In this document: positions 61,122 through 64,000 of the stretch, one piece after another
Position numbering within the stretch: position 1 is the first letter of the stretch
How the letters are laid out: each line of letters starts with the position of its first letter
Assembly (NCBI GenBank): GCA_913058345.1
Contig: CAJXQR010000003.1
Coordinates: forward strand, 124,001-188,000
DNA: 64,000 nt
Direction: 5' to 3'
From: an uncultured Gammaproteobacteria bacterium
Lineage (GTDB): Bacteria; Pseudomonadota; Gammaproteobacteria; Pseudomonadales; Porticoccaceae
The notes under the pieces: model-generated
Seen by the model: only the letters and a program-made list of their open reading frames with translations
What the model was told of the DNA's origin: nothing
Databases searched by the model: none
Program-made: the position numbers and the translations under genes

Positions 61122-62243
61122 ATGAGTAGATCCAAACGAGTTCGTGTAAAGCGTAAATCCAGACGCGCCCAACGGCGGCGCAATTATTCCTTCTTAGCCT
61201 TAGCGGGTTTCATTTTGCTCGCTAGCCTGTTTATCTTACTGAGAACAAAAGGCATGTTGCCGGCAAATGAGTCTGCTGACGATTGGTATGAGTTGAAAAA
61301 AGACAATAAGGTCTTGGTGCACCTGCCCGCTGATGATGCTACACACGATTACTATACGGAATGGTGGTACTACAACGGCCACTTAGAGGGAGAAGATGGC
61401 CGCAAATACAGTTTTCACTATACTGTCTTCTTGCTTAACGCCTTTGCTCTACACACCGTTATACACGCTTCTTTTATTGATCATGAAAGCGGACAGCGTT
61501 ACAGCTATCAGTCGCGTACCGGGGGTAATTTATCGATGGATGCTGAACAGGGCTTCAACTTCAACCTAGGCGACTGGTTGATGAAAGGCTCTGATGGGGT
61601 CGACAGAGTACAGGGTAAAACAGAAGATTTTTCTTTTAATCTCGACCTGACGAGCCAAACGGCCCCGGTTTTTCAGGGCGGCACCGGCTTGCTGGATTTC
61701 GGTTCGGCGGGTACCAGCTACTATTACAGCAGGCCCCGTATGGCCATTGAAGGCTATGCCGGCCTTAATGGTGATGAACAATCGGTTAGTGGCAGTGCCT
61801 GGTTCGACCATCAATGGGGTGATTTTCGTACTACGCGCCTCGGGTGGGAATGGTTTGCATTACAGTTGGAGGATGGAGCCGACATTATGCTCTACCGGCT
61901 TCATTCAAGTGAGGGCCAGCCTTTTCTGGTATCGGGTACCTATACGAAAGATAACGTGACCCTATTGTTGGGGCCTGATGATATTACCTCGACGCCTTTA
62001 CGTTATTGGCAAAGCCCCGTGAGCGGGGTGAAATATCCATTGTCGTGGAGCATCGAAATACCTCAGCAGAAGGTGAAAATAACCCTTGCCACTAACCGTA
62101 ACGATAGTGAATTTGATGCGCGTAGCACGACTTATAATCTCTATTGGGAAGGAACTGTCGCCATCACCGGCTCACATAAGGGACGAGGGTTTCTAGAAGT
62201 TAGCCCGCTACATAATACTGACATGAGTAGCACCGGACAGTGA
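61122..62243 (+). CDS. Lipocalin-like (CrtC/AttH-type) membrane-anchored protein
   Basis: A 373-residue protein with a very basic N-terminus (RSKRVRVKRKSRRAQRRR), one membrane helix (residues about 25-44) and a periplasmic tandem lipocalin domain. The family mark DDATHDYYTEWWYYNGHLEG is clear; FDHQWGDFRTTRLGWEWFAL repeats it in the second part. The family includes carotenoid 1,2-hydratase, but most members are of unknown hydrolase-like use, and no carotenoid genes are near. A hairpin with T run follows the stop. Confidence 0.8.
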   Translation: MSRSKRVRVKRKSRRAQRRRNYSFLALAGFILLASLFILLRTKGMLPANESADDWYELKKDNKVLVHLPADDATHDYYTEWWYYNGHLEGEDGRKYSFHYTVFLLNAFALHTVIHASFIDHESGQRYSYQSRTGGNLSMDAEQGFNFNLGDWLMKGSDGVDRVQGKTEDFSFNLDLTSQTAPVFQGGTGLLDFGSAGTSYYYSRPRMAIEGYAGLNGDEQSVSGSAWFDHQWGDFRTTRLGWEWFALQLEDGADIMLYRLHSSEGQPFLVSGTYTKDNVTLLLGPDDITSTPLRYWQSPVSGVKYPLSWSIEIPQQKVKITLATNRNDSEFDARSTTYNLYWEGTVAITGSHKGRGFLEVSPLHNTDMSSTGQ

Positions 62244-62278
62244 TAGCTCGCACTTGGTAATAAAGTGTAAAAGTCTTG

Positions 62279-62297
62279 AAAAGCGTCAGCTTTTTTT
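62279..62297 (+). terminator. Small hairpin with T run after the lipocalin-like gene
   Basis: AAAAGC (62279-62284) and GCTTTT (62289-62294) flank a four-base loop GTCA, followed by three more T. It is 35 bases past the stop. Confidence 0.55.
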
Positions 62298-62423
62298 ACA
62301 GTTCTCCTATAAAAAATCAGCGCTTTTTTGTAATTGATTGATATAAAAGCGATTATTTTGTTGGTGTATTTTTTGCTTCCTTTTAGCAACTGAGTGTAAA
62401 TCTGTAAAGGGAGTCATAGAAAA

Positions 62424-63140
62424 ATGAAAAATAAGTTGAAGCTATTAGTAGGAGCTCTGGCTGTTACAGCTGCTAGCGCCCAGGCAAACTATTTAAGTGA
62501 CGTCGATATAACGGGCGGCTTTGTCATGTCAGATCTTGGCATTTTTGGGGATGGAAATCCTAACACTTACACGTTGACAATGAGCGACGTATCAGGTTCG
62601 GCGACATTCCAAATCCCGCCGGTTGGAACCTCTCTAAGCTGGACGGCTGATGGCAGTCTGGATTTAAGGCAGGTCAACGGTGCCCCTTATCCTTCACCGC
62701 CTTTCGGTACGCCGCCACTTCCTGCTTTACCGCTAGTGTTCAACGATACGCCGATTTTTCAGGGGCCTTTCTCCTTTCTGGGTTTTACAGGCTCTAACTT
62801 TAGTTTCGATTTTGATAGCGAGACCTATACCAATACCTCAGGCGGGTTTACCGCGCCCTTACCCGGTGTGCCTAACTTTTTAGAAATTAGCTACAGTATT
62901 CTCGGTGATGATATTACCATTGACATCGAGGAGAAGGGTTTTGTGAACCCTGCGGCGACGATTGGTACCTTGCTTGCTGGCCTGGATGGTACTCTCGAAG
63001 GGCTACCGGATGGGGTGATTGGTGGCTTTTTTGATATCGATATGACTGTTAAAGGCGTTCCTGAGCCTACATCGTTGGCCTTGTTGGGTTTGGGCTTGTT
63101 TGGTCTTGGTCTGCGCCGCTATAAAGCCAAGCAGGGTTGA
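62424..63140 (+). CDS. PEP-CTERM sorted surface protein
   Basis: A 238-residue secreted protein with a signal peptide (residues 1-22, ending ASAQA). The C-terminal sorting tail VPEPTSLALLGLGLFGLGLR is followed by a short basic end, which an exosortase cuts. The mature part is a beta-rich, Gly/Pro/Thr-rich domain without Cys (LSDVDITGGFVMSDLGIFGD). GGGAG lies at 62410-62414 before ATG 62424. Such proteins are tied to floc or biofilm matrix. No exosortase is in the window. Confidence 0.9.
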   Translation: MKNKLKLLVGALAVTAASAQANYLSDVDITGGFVMSDLGIFGDGNPNTYTLTMSDVSGSATFQIPPVGTSLSWTADGSLDLRQVNGAPYPSPPFGTPPLPALPLVFNDTPIFQGPFSFLGFTGSNFSFDFDSETYTNTSGGFTAPLPGVPNFLEISYSILGDDITIDIEEKGFVNPAATIGTLLAGLDGTLEGLPDGVIGGFFDIDMTVKGVPEPTSLALLGLGLFGLGLRRYKAKQG

Positions 63141-63235
63141 ACCTCAAATACAAAGAGTTTCTGAGGCTTTCTTTCCCTGCGAGGTTGGCCATTTAATCAC
63201 CCTTGTGGAGCTTAGGGAGCCACTGATTAAGCCTG

Positions 63236-63278
63236 CTCAGTTCTGGCGAGCTAAAAACTTTAGCCCGCCAGAACTGAG
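63236..63278. terminator. Large hairpin between convergent genes
   Basis: CTCAGTTCTGGCG (63236-63248) pairs perfectly with CGCCAGAACTGAG (63266-63278). Inside, GCTAAA (63250-63255) pairs with TTTAGC (63259-63264) around AAC, with one A-C mismatch between the two stems. It sits between convergent genes and would act on both transcripts. The extreme symmetry could also be a mobile REP/MITE-like unit. Confidence 0.65.
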
Positions 63279-63301
63279 TACACGCTTTCTCCAAAGGCAC
63301 C

Positions 63302-63748
63302 TCAGGCAAGTTTAGTGACCCATTGGTCTACACCCCGTTCAATTAAGTCGTAAGCTTTTTTGAAGGCAGTCATATCCTGCCGGTAGGGATCGGGTATTTC
63401 GAGTCGTTCATCCTCCAGTAAGCGAAAGACTTTTCCCCGCGTTGTCGGGTGTCGCTGTTCTATATGCTGCTTCTGACTGACTTCCATAACCAAAATGATA
63501 TCGGCCCAGCGCACAAGTTCATCGTTTAGCTTCGTACCGACGTACTCACTAATATCCAGCTTTTTCTCTGCCATCAGCTGTATCGCCAGCTTATCAGGCG
63601 TATGACCGATAAGCGCCTGGGTGCCTGCTGAGCGAACTTCAATGGGCGCGGCTAGTTGGGTGCTGGCTCGCTGTCGAAATAAGGCTTCTGCCATAGGGCT
63701 GCGGCAAATATTTCCTACGCAACAGATGAGTATTTTTGAAAGCATCAT
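63302..63748 (-). CDS. Low-molecular-weight protein tyrosine phosphatase
   Basis: A 148-residue phosphatase. The P-loop CVGNICRS (Cys10, Cys15, Arg16) stands at the N-terminus and the catalytic Asp in IPDPYRQDMTAF near residue 118. Bacterial members often control exopolysaccharide export by acting on a tyrosine kinase; no kinase gene is in the window. The PEP-CTERM gene next door is compatible with a matrix-linked locus. It is convergent with that gene. Confidence 0.92.
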   Translation of the reverse strand: MMLSKILICCVGNICRSPMAEALFRQRASTQLAAPIEVRSAGTQALIGHTPDKLAIQLMAEKKLDISEYVGTKLNDELVRWADIILVMEVSQKQHIEQRHPTTRGKVFRLLEDERLEIPDPYRQDMTAFKKAYDLIERGVDQWVTKLA

Positions 63749-63854
63749 GTGGAGACTCCAGTCGTTGAATAAAATTATAACAAGATGGTGGCCTCAGCTT
63801 GTGCTGTTTACGACAGCGGTAGTTTTGAATACGTCCGTCGCTGCGGTTGAATAG
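63747..63854 (+). CDS. Small ORF resembling a lone signal peptide
   Basis: A 35-residue frame from ATG 63747 that overlaps the phosphatase start by two bases on the other strand. The product MWRLQSLNKIITRWWPQLVL then FTTAVVLNTSVAAVE has a basic start, a hydrophobic core and an AVA-like cut site, then stops. It may be a leader peptide, a truncated gene or chance. No ribosome site is seen. Confidence 0.25.
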   Translation: MWRLQSLNKIITRWWPQLVLFTTAVVLNTSVAAVE

Positions 63855-64000
63855 CCGGCGATGCGGGCTGTCTTCTCTGCCGCTTACCTCCGGGCAGGTA
63901 GCAGCTTCCGGCAAAAGCTCGGCGTAAAAGATTCTGAGCAAAAGGTTTGGTTAAGTCACAGTGAAGTGACATTGCTGAATGGAGGTTATTTATTTGCGTA
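63855..64000. other. GC-rich, potentially structured sequence at the window end
   Basis: The first 80 bases hold several short inverted repeats such as AGCC/GGCT at 63852-63871 and TACCT-CCGGGC-AGGTA near 63886-63901, an arrangement like a structured leader RNA. The rest is AT-rich, with a GGAGG near 63981 that may start the next gene beyond the edge. No known RNA family could be assigned. Confidence 0.3.

Noticed and set aside
63855-63940. Cyclic di-GMP (GEMM-type) riboswitch
   Set aside because: Some short segments resemble it, but the conserved core order and tetraloop receptor could not be matched on either strand.
63639-63941. 100-residue minus-strand frame over the phosphatase start
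   Set aside because: It overlaps the N-terminus of a certain gene in another frame and has no coding character.

Overview
The window holds the right-hand part of an integrated tailed phage (1 to about 16220) followed by about 48 kb of chromosome. The host looks like a free-living, probably marine gammaproteobacterium of the Cellvibrionales/Spongiibacterales kind. This is inferred from the TusDCBE operon, EfpL/YeiP, bioB-F-D, a YajD-type HNH protein, a PEP-CTERM protein and many acyl-CoA and short-chain oxidation genes. No 16S gene or other formal marker is present, so the assignment is tentative.

1-16.2 kb: morphogenesis genes of a long-tailed, HK97-like prophage in the usual order. These are the end of a head-tail connector, head closure, gp10-like protein, tail terminator, tail tube, a tail assembly chaperone made by a -1 ribosomal frameshift (A AAA AAC at 3288-3294), a 1309-aa tape measure protein, tail-tip proteins and a fibre/receptor region. 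The fibre region includes a seven-blade propeller-like repeat protein. Genes are tightly coupled (ATGA/TAATG junctions). A convergent tyrosine integrase lies next to a tRNA-Arg(CCT) gene, which marks the right attachment site. Packaging, capsid, lysis and repressor genes are not in the window.

16.3-29.2 kb: an SLC13-type permease, a class II aldolase, a HupE/UreJ protein with its membrane partner, and a block of little-characterised exported and membrane proteins. The block contains a c'-type cytochrome lipoprotein, a DUF6152 protein, two paralogous secreted proteins and two DUF6644-like membrane proteins. A PepSY-like protein and a Na/Pi symporter follow. This stretch also carries decayed pieces of an IS3-type transposase and of an RHS protein.

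29.3-49.5 kb: housekeeping and metabolic genes: murI, rmuC, an AEC transporter, trmA, yjbQ, an aldehyde dehydrogenase with DUF779, yajD, two CaiB/BaiF CoA-transferases, tusDCBE, a DUF4344 peptidase, a serine hydrolase, an iron alcohol dehydrogenase, efpL, an enoyl-CoA hydratase, a 2Fe-2S protein and a HAD hydrolase. A DHA2-type drug exporter is reduced to its two ends by an internal deletion.

49.6-60.8 kb: the most notable region. It has a complete coenzyme F420 pathway (cofE, cofD, cofC, fused cofGH) behind an F420:NADP reductase-like gene and an LLM-class (F420-dependent type) oxidoreductase, all on one strand. A biotin operon (bioB-bioF-bioD) follows directly. A BirA-operator-like palindrome before bioB overlaps a good sigma70 promoter. 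Production, reduction and use of F420 are thus encoded together, which is uncommon in gammaproteobacteria.

60.8-64 kb: a CrtC/lipocalin-like membrane-anchored protein, a PEP-CTERM protein, a large perfect-armed hairpin, a low-molecular-weight protein tyrosine phosphatase and an unexplained small ORF with structured sequence at the end.
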